From: Rhynchopus sp. YZ270_cl-10
Taxonomy: Eukaryota; Euglenozoa; Diplonemea; Diplonemida; Diplonemidae
NCBI GenBank assembly: GCA_964035575.1
Contig: OZ037915.1
Span: forward strand, 620,001 to 684,000
Direction: 5' to 3'
Length of the DNA: 64,000 nt
Position 1 is the stretch's first letter; the number at the start of each line of letters is the position of its first letter. Below the pieces are notes generated by a model. The model was not told where the DNA came from. It saw nothing but the letters and a program-made list of their open reading frames with translations, and ran no database searches. Of this stretch, positions 51,025 to 61,453 are shown one piece after another. The translations under genes were made by a program, and so were the position numbers.

Positions 51025-52316
51025 TCATTCGTGTGTTTTTCCTTCTAGTTTGTCGCCGCGCGAAAAAAAAATTTGAAACCGCAAAACCGCAAAAAAACGG
51101 AAAAAAAAAAGTCTAGCTAGTGCCCTGGATGAGGGGCAAAAATAAAAAAATAAAAACACCTCCCGCTGAACAGAATCTCGAAGTTTTTTTGAAAAAAAAG
51201 GGGGTGATTTAGTTTGGGGGAACACATGGAGAGGAAAAAAAATTCCGCAAACCAGGGCAGGGATCTGCAAGGAGTGAAAAAAAAAAAGGGAAAAAAAAAA
51301 AAGAAAAAAAAGGGCAGCTGTCTCTCTCTTCTTTTGAATGTGAGTTATCGAAAGACGCACGGTTTTTCTTGTTGTTATTTTTTTCAAGATCTCCCTTAGT
51401 GTCAATGACAACTTGGGAGGAAGGGTACGTTCCGTTTTAACATTTCACACAAAAGAGAGGAGAAATGATGGAAATGGGGTGGGGGATGGAACCTATATTG
51501 TCAAAACACGACGTTGTTTTACTCCACTCCCTACCGCCCCCTTGAAAGGGTTGTACCGAAGTGAGTGAGGAAAAAGAAGAAAATGATTAAGATATTTTCG
51601 ATCGAAAGATGGAGTTTTCCACCAGCGTCGTCTCCTCTAAGAAAAAAAACACAAAAAAAAAAAATAGTTGACCATAATCCCCAAGGTTGAAGTGCCTTAT
51701 GTAGACGATGTCTAGGCTACTCCTCGTATATGGGAAAAAAAGAGAACGGTTTTTTTTTTTTTTTTTTGATAAATTGTTGGAGTAGTGCAGTTGCCTCGGT
51801 TTGCGTTGCCCACAATTTTTTGTGACAATCCTCACTTTTCCACTTTTAAAAATGATCTGTTTTGTCAGAGCTGTCTTAGCAGTCTCTGTTCACCATTCCT
51901 TTAATATTTAGTGCAAAAAACACCCCCCAAAAGGTAATGCTATGTAACACTAAGTGACATTGATTATTGTTTTTTTGATAAAAATGTTGTAATATTATTG
52001 TACAGTTTCTTTTTGCTCACTGTGCAATCTCCACTGATTTATTTTTTTTATAGATTTGACAAACCACCCCCAAAAAAGGTAGGTTTTTTTTTGTCTTCAA
52101 ATGCCACCCAAAAAAGGGTGATGATGCGGACAGAGTTCTCTCTGGTCTTGGTAAAAAGATAAAACCAAGCTTTTTTTGTTTGCTTAGTTATCTCTGTGAA
52201 AGGGGCAAAAGGTGATCGAAGAACGGTGATAAAGAAAAAGCTAATGTGCGTCTGTCTGCGCACAGCTGTCAAAGTGGAAAAAAAAAATAAGGGGGGGAAA
52301 AGAGAGAGAAAAAAAA
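51025..52316. other. Gene-free, two T-tract repeats
   Basis: The TGATAAATTGTTGGAGTAG repeat is at 51768-51842 and a diverged copy is at 51975-52036. The rest is homopolymer-rich with no supported gene. Confidence 0.45.
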
Positions 52317-52376
52317 TCCCTGCCGCACGAAGGAATCGATCCGACGAGGTCCGCTTCGCAGAGCTAAGGGGCTGCT
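52317..52376 (-). other. tRNA-like relic or pol III element head
   Basis: On the minus strand TTAGCTCTGCG resembles a tRNA A box, GGATCGATTCC differs from the B box GGTTCGANTCC at one base, and TTTTTTTT follows 20 nt later. The interval is too short, and its stems too weak, for a working tRNA. It is a truncated tRNA or the head of a tRNA-derived SINE. Confidence 0.35.
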
Positions 52377-52889
52377 AAAAGAAAATGAAGCGGAACAAAA
52401 AAAAAAAAAAAAAAAAAAATCAATTTTCATGTACTTTCCATGCGAGAGAAAGCACATTTAAGACGTGAAGAAAAAAGATAAAAAGGAGAAACGTCTTGCT
52501 CAGATAAAATGGTTAAAGCACAGACAGATATAGGGGGGGGGGAAAATGTGATTCTCGTAATGACCTCATGTAAGCTACCTGAGTACAATATAAATAAAAA
52601 ATAAAAATAAAAGAGATGAGATGACTTCGTGCTTGACCATCTTTAAGTCACCTCCACCTAGAGATAGAGAATGGAGAAAGGAGCAGAGTCCTAGCTTGCC
52701 TGGGTCAGTGGGTCAAGCTGACCCAAGTGCCTGGGTCGCGACCCACGAAAAAAAAAAAAAAGGGAATTAATTAATTTGGAAATTGGGAAATTCTGATTTT
52801 TCCCCCCTCTTTGGGGGGCCCACCACCTTTTCTGGGTAAGAAAAAAATATCGACAAAAAAATCCGGCACCGTCCAGGGCTGGACCCAAT

Positions 52890-53020
52890 TTTTTTTTTGC
52901 CTGCGGCGCCATTTTCCCTTTTTTGCTCCGCAAAAAAGGGTTCGTAGAGTGACTCTGTGGTGTAAAAAGCTACATTTTTTCACCGTACCCTAATTTTTTT
53001 CGCCTGCGGCGCCATTTTAT
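52890..53020. repeat. CCTGCGGCGCCATTTT repeat pair, copy 4
   Basis: Same ordered blocks as at 36920, 38220 and 50536. Confidence 0.8.
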
Positions 53021-55030
53021 ATATTTTGTGTTGGGTGATCTATGAACGGGAGTGATTTTTAAGGTTATAGTAGCGTTCCATTTAACGTTGTGAACAACTC
53101 ACGAGTCGTAGTGACCAAAATTTGTATCAGTCAAGAACTTGTCCATTTTTCTGAAATGACCCCACCACAGTGAGGGTAGAGCTCGGAAAACCCAAAAAAG
53201 CCAAGACAAGCCCCCCAAGGCCCAAAACCTCTGCTGACCCAAAAAAAAAATTCTGACCCAGATTTGGCATTTTTTTTCAAAACCAAGCTAGGACCCTGGA
53301 AAGGAGCAACGCTCCAAAAAAAGAAAAGTTTATAAGATGATCCTAAGCCTCTCGTGCTTAGTCTGATTAGATTACTTAATGTTTTGAACATTGGTTATTC
53401 ATAATAAGCCTCTCGTGCTTAGTCACCTTGAAGAACCAAAAAAGAGGAGGAGTAAAAATAATAAAACCTACATTCTCGAACTTTTCTACTGACGTGATTT
53501 TCATTGGACGCATCCCGCAAACCGTACGCGTACCGCTTCGTATGTTTGTATACAAAAAAAATTTTTTTTCTCTTTCGCAAATGCTACACTTGTATGCCTC
53601 TGTACACAGATTGGAACGTTTTTGTTATATTTTTTTGTCGTTTTTTATTTATTTTAGATCATCGTCTGTCGAAAGGTTCGTTTTGTTTTTGCTTGCGTTA
53701 AAAAAAAAATGCTATTTTTTTTTGAAATGTGTTCATAGTCACACCGTCGCATTCCTCTGAACCCATTATCTTTTTCATTATTTCTCTACTGTAACTACTG
53801 GTAGTTCTTTTTTGTTTTGGCAGCCGCATCACTGATACGTACCGCCTCTTCATATTATTTACATTTTTTTCCCCTGTTTGTATCTATTTGGAAAAACCCC
53901 CCAAGAACACCGATCTCTCTATTTTATTGTGAAAAAAAAAAAAAAAAAATGTGGAAATAAAGTGAAACTCCCATCTTCAACTAAATACTTCCACCCTTTT
54001 TTTTTCCCACCGATTTTTCCGAATGTCACGTAAAAAAACGCTTCCTTTTTCTTTTTTGATAAATCTGAATACGGGCAGTCACCATGCGGCTATACCTCCC
54101 CATTTTTTTTTTGATGGGGTATTTTTTTTTGATCATATACAAAGCTTTTTGAAGATACACTGTGAAACACAGTGGATTCTCTTAAGGGGAAAGGGAAGGG
54201 GCTGGGGGAAGGGAACTTGATGGTTGTGTGTACATAAAACAGTGGCCCCTCTTAAAAAAAAAATTTTTTTTTTGAAGCGCATTTCGTACACCTCACAAAC
54301 TTTTATCCGAAGGAGATGCAGTTATCAAACCCCCATCTCTCTGTTTGGTAAGTTTCTGAAAAGTCGTTCTGAAAGACATTCATTCAAGTTAAAAGGGGGG
54401 AAGGTTGGCTAAAAAAAAAGATGAAATATGTCTCACGTGCTTAGTCACCTTTTTTTAAAAAAGTTAACAGCGCCAACGTCTACCAAAAGGTGGACGCAGG
54501 CACTTCAAAAAAAAAAAAAAATCTCATGCTGTTCATGCAACTCCGTGTACTCCGCTAGAGGGTACTATGGGTAAGCAATAGAACATGGTATTTCGACATG
54601 TGCAATCAATAAATTGAAGCATGGGTATAGGGATCAACAACAATGTTCCCAACTTTCTTTTTATGTGGTATGTTTTGCAGAACATAGACCAAGCTTATAA
54701 GATGCACCCTAAAAGCTTCTGTGAGTATTCATCTTAAAAAGGACATTCAAACAATAATAATGGGGGGGAGCAATTGAATGTAAAATATAAAAAAAGACAG
54801 AACAACGCTTTTCGAAAGGAAGGAAAAAAAAACACCCCCGTGCGGAAAACACTGCACACAACCAAAAGGTAGAAGGCTGTGTCGTGAATCACAGCGAACA
54901 TAATGAGGGTGTTGGGGACAAAAAAAAAAAAATACACAGATAAAAAAAGGTTAAAGTATGACTAGGTGGGAATGTTTGACCTTCATAAGAAATTACGAAA
55001 CACGTGCGCACACCTTTTTCAAGAACAGGT
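53021..55030. other. Gene-free repeat zone
   Basis: TCTCGTG-type heads at 53325-53440 (one full and one partial hairpin in tandem), 54410-54460 and 54686-54740; the AGTATTTCGACATATGCATT-type repeat near 54592; many A/T runs. No gene recognised on either strand. Confidence 0.5.
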
Positions 55031-55137
55031 TTTTAAAAAAAAATATTTTGACTTGAAATACAAAGCCCCATCATGTGACAGTGTACCTAACAGAAAGACT
55101 GTATCAAAATAAGAACAGCTCCTCAACCCTCAGACGT

Positions 55138-56485
55138 CTATGGCTCGTCCCTCATCTCGGTCTCGGTGGGCTCGTGCTCGGCAGCTCCCGACTGCGCCCC
55201 GCCGGGTGCAGGGGTGTAGTAGATCGGCTGTAAAAAAAGACGAAGAATTTATTTAGAAAAAGATTCATCAAGAACACAACTTTTCTGGTCGGTGGAGGAA
55301 AAAAAATAGCTATTATGGTGTGATCACCAAACCGATTCTCCATGGTAGTGGTAGGGGGTTATAGCCCCTAGCAGTTCTCCGTGATTCCCCCGTGGTTTTT
55401 CTTAGGGTTGTCCGTACCCCCTGAATCACACCAACTATCATTTTTTGTTGAAGTGGACTGTGGTGTGATTTTCCCAATCTCCTTCGGCAGTTTTGCAGTG
55501 TTGATACTACATAATGTTTACATACCTTACCAGCCTTCTCCTTGTAGATCATGAAGAAGATGCAGAAGAGGGCAAGCGCCGCAACCAGCGCAAGCACGAT
55601 GAAGAGCACAATGTACTCATCCTCGAGGTCGTCGCTCGAGCTTGCTGGCATGGCGGTCTGGTTCTTCTGGAGGTCGTGCTCCTTGTACTTGGCGGCGCAC
55701 GAGAAGTAGTCGCCACTGTCCTCTGCACAGAAGAGGTCGTCCTGGCATGCGGTGTACCAGTCGTCACAGAAGCTGGAGGAGAGGGGCATCTTGGAGATCT
55801 GCCAGTCAAAGGCACGTCTGGCCTTGAGAGCGTCGAGGGTGGTGTTGTCACCGCTTGCAACTGCTGCTGCTTCGACCTCCTTCAAGTAGGCGTCGCTGCG
55901 GTTGAACCAGTCGGGGTGCTCCTTCGCGCTGTCGTGGTCGAGGAAGGTCTGGAAGAACGCAGCCGCAGGGTCACATTCGTAGAGGCAGGCCTCCCACACG
56001 AAGAACCTCTGGCAGTTCTCCGAGAGCTTGCCGCAGCGGTCCCATTCGTAGCCCGCGTAGAGGTTCTTGACAATGTCGTTTGTCTTGAAGTTCTCAGATT
56101 TGCAGCAGCTCTCACCCTTGTAGGCGGAGCAGGCGGAGATGCCCAGGCCAGGGTCTTCCGTGGGGACGTCGAAGTGAAGGCCCGCTACAGCAGTCAGGCA
56201 GTTGTTCGGCAGGCGGGTCTCAGTGTTGTAGTCATAGAGTTTCCTCCCAATATTGTTGTTGTGGATGTGTTCCGTGACCAAATGGCTGTTCCTCATGCGC
56301 GGGTCATAAGCTCTGTTGAGGTCGGTCTCATACGTGAACGCGCTTCCCCACATCTTCTCGCACACATTCTTGCCCCCATTGTTAGGCCCGTGTACTCCCT
56401 TCCCGTAGATCTCGGAGAATTTCTTGCACTCCGGCTCGGCCGCAAGGGCAAGCCCAGCGCATGCAACCACCAAGGTGAACTTCAT
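55138..56485 (-). CDS. Folate-receptor-like type I membrane protein, one intron
   Basis: 349 residues. Exon 1 is 55526-56485 (MKFTLVVACAGLALAAEPEC, a clear signal peptide). A 298-nt intron (GTATGT ... TTTTTACAG) leads in phase 0 to exon 2, 55138-55227 (KAGK | PIYYTPAPG), ending at TAG 55138. The ectodomain is cysteine-rich with CSAYKGESCC, CGKLSENCQRFFVWEACLYE and PLSSSFCDDWYTACQDDLFC, the pattern of the folate receptor / riboflavin-binding family (Folate_rec), plus Asn glycosylation sites. A transmembrane helix (EYIVLFIVLALVAALALFCI) precedes a short acidic tail. Ligand unknown: members bind folate, riboflavin, sterols or only proteins. ATG 56485 follows CCCCACAG. The intron contains a MITE. 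Confidence 0.8.
55315..55434. mobile_element. Small MITE with TGGTGTGAT ends, copy 2, in an intron
   Basis: Same family as 48738-48863. It lies inside the intron 55228-55525 of the folate-receptor-like gene and accounts for much of that intron's length. Confidence 0.75.
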
Positions 56486-57042
56486 AATGAAAATGAGTTT
56501 TGTCGTTATTGGGATTTTGGTGTACACTGTGGGGGTGTAGTGGGGGGATGATGTTTCGTGCAGTCACCTTGATCACATTCGTTTTCGTACAGGTGGAGGG
56601 GAGGGATCAAGAAATAAATAAAAAACTGTCCAAGAAAATGAAATACCCCCTCTATTTTATTCGTCGTTTGCTGTCTGTTAATCGCATCCATCCTCGTCTG
56701 TACTTCACGAAAAATGCTCAGACGCGCGACTTTTCATGAGTGTCTCGAGCATTTTGTCAAATACTGTGTGTTAACTAAATAAACAGTTCTTTTCGATGGT
56801 TTGTAAAACTTTTGGGGAAATGACCGCATTAAAGTCACATCCCACCTCTGTGACCAAACCCCAAAAGACCCGAAAACCCACGTTATGAAGTACAGTAAGT
56901 GTAGTTGCAACCCTTAAAAAAAACACACACATATGCACGTGGCAAATCGCCAAACCGCGATATTCGGAAATCCCAAAAAATAAAATCACCCTGATACGGC
57001 TAAATCATAACCATTAGGCGAGCGCGAGGCGCGCACAGTGTA
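56486..57042. other. Intergenic
   Basis: Contains a body fragment of the dispersed repeat (GTCACCTTGATCACATTCGT) at 56566. No gene is seen. Confidence 0.5.
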
Positions 57043-58923
57043 TTATTTCGTTACTTTTGCTAACACAGCCTTGCTGCATCTCCTCTTGCCATAGAATGGA
57101 GGAGAGCATCTACCAAGGAAGTCCTCCCCTACCTCCACGACATTACGCAAGGGAGAGAGATCAAGTTCTGTCAGCGAAGAACAGCCGTGCAGGAACTTTT
57201 CCTTAATCACTCTCACATTGAGCAAGCCAGAGAGATTAAGCTCTTCCAAAGCTGTACATCCATGAAGAAAGAGGGCACCAATCGCAGGTACTCTCACAAA
57301 GGGAGAGAGATCAAGTTGTTTCAGCGAAGTGCATCCGTTAAGGAATGACTTCTCAACCGCTGTGATACTGCTCAATGGAGAGAGATCAAGTTGTTTCAAA
57401 GATTTGCAGTACAAAAGAAAGCAGCTCCCAACTGAAGTGACACCACTAAAGGGAGAAAGATCAAGTTGTGTCAGAGAATTGCACCGGCTCAGAAACTCAT
57501 CCTGAATCACTGTGACCCTGCTCAAGGGAGTAAGATCAAGTTCTTTCAAAGCCTTGCAGCCCCGAAGGAAGTGAGTCCCAACTGAAGTGACACCACTAAA
57601 GGGGGAAAGATCAAGTTGTGTCAGAGAAGTGCACCGGCTCAGGAACTCATTCTGGATTACTGTGACCCTGCTGAAGGGAGTGAGATCAAGTTGTTTCAAA
57701 GCTTTGCAGCCCCGAAGGAACTGCATCCCAATTGAAGTGACACTGGTCAAACCAGAGATGTCAAGTACTTCCAAGCTGGTGCAATCCTTCAGAAATCCAT
57801 CCCCAATCGAAGCAATGCCAGACACAGCGCTGAGATCAAGACTCACGAAAGCTGCTCCTGAGAAGAACTCATTTGGAAGCGCAGTCGCAACACCTGCCTG
57901 AAGAAGCAAACAAGCCACCGCCACATCCGTCACTTCCTCCAACCTCGCTGCTGTCAGGTTTCTCTCACCCAATGCATCAAGTGCTGCAATGGCCACCTGC
58001 TCCTGCGTCTGCTTCTGCACAATCCTGTCAGCACTCAACTGTGTCATGTCCTCTCCTGCTCCCATCAGCTCAACCCTGAAACATATCCCAAAGATGTTTC
58101 CAGGCTGGACAAGAGCGTCGTGCACGTCCGACACAGGCAGCGTCAGGGAAAACTCTGCGTGTGGGTATGCAGCACCCACAAGGCGGTGTCGGTCTCTGCA
58201 CGCTGCCATGCTGTCGATGCTCCGCACAACGGCCTGCGACTCTGTTGCCGCACGCAGCGCCTGGTCGTCCCCAAGCAGGCACACCTGCTCGCACTCGTCA
58301 ATCATGTGTTCTGCCTTCGCAACAAACGTCTTCAGCGCACACACCTGCCCTGCAGCACTCAGTGCCTGTGTGAGGAAGCTCCGTGCCAACACCTCCTCAC
58401 ACACGACGTTGCTGCGCCACACATCCTCACCCATCAACAGGTGTCCGACGTGTGTCTGCAGGAGAAGGTCTTTGTACCTGGCCTCTTGGGGTTCGACTGC
58501 CTCAAGCACACGGCACTCCTCATCTGCAGCAGCCCGCTGCTTCGTCAGGTCTGCTGCGTGTGAGCGCAGGATGCAGCGCTGGCGTGCAACGTACTCAGGG
58601 ATTTCGATTGCGTTGTGTCCCGCATGTTCGCGCGTCACACAGCGGACACAGATCATTGCGTCTCCACACGCAGGGTCTTCACAGACAAGGTGCAGCTTGA
58701 ACTCTGGGTGCAGTGCACAGTTCGACGATGCCCCGTACGAAGTGACACAAGCAAGATGCATCTCACGGTCGCGTGGCCTTGCCCCTGGGTGCAGAGCTTC
58801 GAAGCAGGCAGGCTTGTCGCAGAAGAACAGTTCAATACAGTGTCCACACTGCAGCTGTGCATATGCCGAACAGTTCTCACACAAAGGCATCTGTGGTGCG
58901 GTGGGCTCCATGTCACAGACCAT
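57043..58923 (-). CDS. B-box zinc-finger / LRR protein with partial UBL
   Basis: 626 residues from MVCDMEPTAPQ. ATG 58923 lies 8 nt after TTTGAAG at the end of a C/T tract; MEPT four codons on is an alternative. Residues about 10-55 (CENC ... CGHC ... CDKPAC ... H) and 65-110 (CALHPEFKLHLVCEDPAC ... CVRCVTREHAGH) look like B-box type fingers. A helical region (about 115-240) follows as in TRIM proteins. At about 300-340 GEDMTQLSADRIVQKQTQEQ aligns with the end of the UBL in the genes at 20225-26108 (DDTTQLSAGDTVVLTKTKSQ), then the same linker, then ten 25-residue LRRs, several in 50-residue pairs. Probably a ubiquitin-related or innate-sensing type adaptor. No RING seen. Confidence 0.7.
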   Translation of the reverse strand: MVCDMEPTAPQMPLCENCSAYAQLQCGHCIELFFCDKPACFEALHPGARPRDREMHLACVTSYGASSNCALHPEFKLHLVCEDPACGDAMICVRCVTREHAGHNAIEIPEYVARQRCILRSHAADLTKQRAAADEECRVLEAVEPQEARYKDLLLQTHVGHLLMGEDVWRSNVVCEEVLARSFLTQALSAAGQVCALKTFVAKAEHMIDECEQVCLLGDDQALRAATESQAVVRSIDSMAACRDRHRLVGAAYPHAEFSLTLPVSDVHDALVQPGNIFGICFRVELMGAGEDMTQLSADRIVQKQTQEQVAIAALDALGERNLTAARLEEVTDVAVACLLLQAGVATALPNEFFSGAAFVSLDLSAVSGIASIGDGFLKDCTSLEVLDISGLTSVTSIGMQFLRGCKALKQLDLTPFSRVTVIQNEFLSRCTSLTQLDLSPFSGVTSVGTHFLRGCKALKELDLTPLSRVTVIQDEFLSRCNSLTQLDLSPFSGVTSVGSCFLLYCKSLKQLDLSPLSSITAVEKSFLNGCTSLKQLDLSPFVRVPAIGALFLHGCTALEELNLSGLLNVRVIKEKFLHGCSSLTELDLSPLRNVVEVGEDFLGRCSPPFYGKRRCSKAVLAKVTK

Positions 58924-59460
58924 GTTGTGTCCTTCAAAGCAAGGGGAGGGGAGGGAAGGGAAGGTCTCTGTGGGTTGTGGTGTTGTGAATGTTATGAATC
59001 CCCCTCGCCACTCCAGGGAAAGGTGTGTATTTCTACTGGACATTAGCTGTGGCTTTGCGTCAGAGGGTTGCCGTACATAACAAGAGAGAAGAGATGAAGC
59101 GTGGGTGTTAGACGTAAAACATCACAGAAATCTATTCGTGATTCTGTCATGTGTGCATGCAGCAAGAAGGGAAAACACAACCCACCTGCGGGTAATGAAA
59201 AAAAGGGGTGAGGCAACACTTATGTCCGACGTCTTCCGCGACGAATGTGTTCCCTCCCACGTGGACTACAACCCGCGTGTTTCTGTGGACAATACGATTG
59301 CTTTGGGGAAATAATGGGCAGGGGGGTGGGGAGCGCGGGGGTCTTTTCTTCTGCTGATGCCTAACCTGACTGGTTAGGTAATCCCGGCGACCCGGGGGGA
59401 AGGGGGGAGAGGGGTACGAGAAGAAGGCAGGGGTGGGAGATTTCTTTCGCTACCGAGGCA
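58924..59460. other. Intergenic between L28e copy 1 and the B-box gene
   Basis: The C/T tract of the B-box gene lies at 58935-58980. The rest shows no recognisable gene. Confidence 0.5.
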
Positions 59461-59885
59461 TCACTCAGTCTTGGTCCAGGACTTGCGGGACTTCCTGGTG
59501 AGAAGGCGGCGGAGGCGGGAGGCCTTGGCCTTCAGGGAGGTCTTCAGGTCCGAGCGGGATGTGCGTGCAAGACGTGCGGCGGCACCAACCTTCTTGGCGG
59601 GCATCGTGGTCGTCTTGTCGCTGTGGTGATGTTGTGTTGTTGTTGTGTTGTGTTGTCAAATGCATACTCTCCAAGCACCAGAATGGCACCGTCCTCACCG
59701 ATCTGGATGTTGGCACCCTTGTGCACAATGCCGGAGTGCTTGAACGCGTGCCTGTTGGAAGCGTTCCTGGGCTCCGAGGTCAGGTGCACACCCTCGCGTC
59801 CTCTGCCGTAACGCTGCTTGCGGCTGAACGCGTTGGTTCCCTTCACCACTCTCCAAGCCAGATCGGCGGATGCCTGGGTGGTCAT
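59461..59885 (-). CDS. RPL28: Ribosomal protein L28e (eL28), copy 1
   Basis: 125 residues from exon 1 (59668-59885) and exon 2 (59461-59620), joined across a 47-nt intron (GTATGC ... CACCACAG) as GAILVLGD | DKTTTMPAK. SADLAWRVVKGTNAF, VHLTSEPRN, KHSGIVHKGANIQ and a very basic C-terminal half (SLKAKASRLRRLLTRKSRK) fit the eL28 family, a small protein of the 60S subunit. ATG 59885 follows TTTTGCAG by about 36 nt. An identical copy lies at 61882-62306. Confidence 0.9.
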
Positions 59886-60004
59886 TTTGTAGGGTTGTTT
59901 TGGGGTGTGTGAAGGTGCGCTGCAAAAGTAGTGTGTGTGTGTGTTTGATAACTAGTAGGGGTAATTCTTGCTCAGAATATGGCCCCAAAAAGGGGGGGGG
60001 GTGC

Positions 60005-61453
60005 TCACGTCACGGCAGACGCCCCCGAAGGGTCGTGACGGTGATGCAGTGGTTGAGTGCCTTCCTGGGCCGCTTGCTTGAATTGCGGGTGGCAGGAGTG
60101 GCAGCACTCGTTTAGGCTTTTTCTGTCCAAGTGGCAGGCCCCACAGCGCGTCAATCTGTGGCTCAGGCAGAAGTCCATCACAAGCTCAAGGCCATCATCC
60201 TCTCTGTGGTGCAGGTTGCAGCATGTTTCCACTCCGGCTCGCACTTTCACACAGGACACACATCTGACTTTTCCGTGGCTCTCACATGAGATGATCTTGG
60301 CGTTCTTGCGGGCCCCCGCGGGGGCTGGTCGCGGGGGTCTGGACCTGAAGGCTGCAGTGTCCACCGCCGCTCTGCCCCGTACCTGGCTGGATGCCTCCGT
60401 CCAGTTCGCGGCGTAGTGGTCCTGGGGGTAGAACCGAGCTGCCCATGCTTGGCTCTCCTCATACAGGATGGAGCTAGGGCCATGCGGCTGTTCGCTGCGG
60501 ATGTTGTGGGTGTTGTGGGCGTTGAGGTGGCGGAGGACGGCCTCTGTCTTGGCGGAAAGCACAGCTCGTCGGTTTACCCCTTGCACCACTGTCCCTCCGA
60601 GCGCTGTCAGACTGGTGACACCTCCCTCTTTGCCTCTGGTCCAACTGTCGACTTGGACCACACTGCGTAGGTCACGGGTGAGGCTCTGCAGTGACAGTGC
60701 TTTGGCCCATACGCTCTTTTGGAAGAGAGGGTATTCTGCAGCTGCCTGGCTTAGCTGCTCCGCCCTCGCAACTTCGACCGTATCCATCGCTTCATTGCTG
60801 AGAGCGTCAGCGTCAGTGTTGAGGTTCCTCTTGACGTGGCGCCATTCGATGACGTAGCGGGGTTGCAGGTTTCGGATTTGGGCCCTGATGCGGTGGAGGA
60901 ATGGCTGGAGGTTCTCTTTGCATGTTGTGTTCCCCTTGATGTGCTCGATGATCAGTTTGGAGTCACCGTATATGGTCGCCTGGCCACACACTTCTGGGGG
61001 TAGGTCGCGAAGAAGGCAAAGGCCACTGCTAGCCCCTTCGTACTCGGCAACGTTGTTGCTTCTTGCAAATGGCAGGGGCGTAGCTACGGATGCTGCCTTC
61101 ACCCCGTCGATGTATACCACTGCTCCTGCCCCTGCCCTCGCAAACACCGTACCGTTCTGTCTAGCACCACCATCAAAGAACACCTCTGTGCCCCGGCGGC
61201 CTTCTATGGTGTTGCGCACAGTGCACACGGTTTGAGACGCACAGTATGGCTGGTATCTGCGGTTCTTAATACCCGGTAGGGAAAGTCCCGTGGTCAGCTC
61301 GAAGTCTATTGCGAGCTCAATGTAGCTAATAGAGTTGTGTGTGTGTGTGTTAGCGGCAGGTTGAACAAACTCAATGTGAACGCACAGCAAAATCAACACT
61401 GGCGAAATAAAAACGAACGTCCACAGGAGGACCGCAGAGAAAGCGATTGACAC
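60005..61453 (-). CDS. RNase H-domain reading frame, probably retroelement-derived
   Basis: The frame carries a type I RNase H fold: EVFFDGGARQNGTVFARAGA, NNVAEYEGASSGLCLL, IYGDSKLIIEHIKGN and LNTDADALSNEAMD provide the D-E-D-D catalytic set. A Cys/His-rich C-terminal region follows (CESHGKVRCVSCVKV, then CGACH, CCHSCH). Reverse transcriptase, integrase, capsid and end repeats were not recognised around it, so only this part of any element is present and its class is unresolved. The start cannot be fixed. It sits between two identical L28e genes, ending 119 bp from the first. A domesticated RNase H-like gene is the alternative. Confidence 0.55.
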   Translation of the reverse strand: MSIAFSAVLLWTFVFISPVLILLCVHIEFVQPAANTHTHNSISYIELAIDFELTTGLSLPGIKNRRYQPYCASQTVCTVRNTIEGRRGTEVFFDGGARQNGTVFARAGAGAVVYIDGVKAASVATPLPFARSNNVAEYEGASSGLCLLRDLPPEVCGQATIYGDSKLIIEHIKGNTTCKENLQPFLHRIRAQIRNLQPRYVIEWRHVKRNLNTDADALSNEAMDTVEVARAEQLSQAAAEYPLFQKSVWAKALSLQSLTRDLRSVVQVDSWTRGKEGGVTSLTALGGTVVQGVNRRAVLSAKTEAVLRHLNAHNTHNIRSEQPHGPSSILYEESQAWAARFYPQDHYAANWTEASSQVRGRAAVDTAAFRSRPPRPAPAGARKNAKIISCESHGKVRCVSCVKVRAGVETCCNLHHREDDGLELVMDFCLSHRLTRCGACHLDRKSLNECCHSCHPQFKQAAQEGTQPLHHRHDPSGASAVT

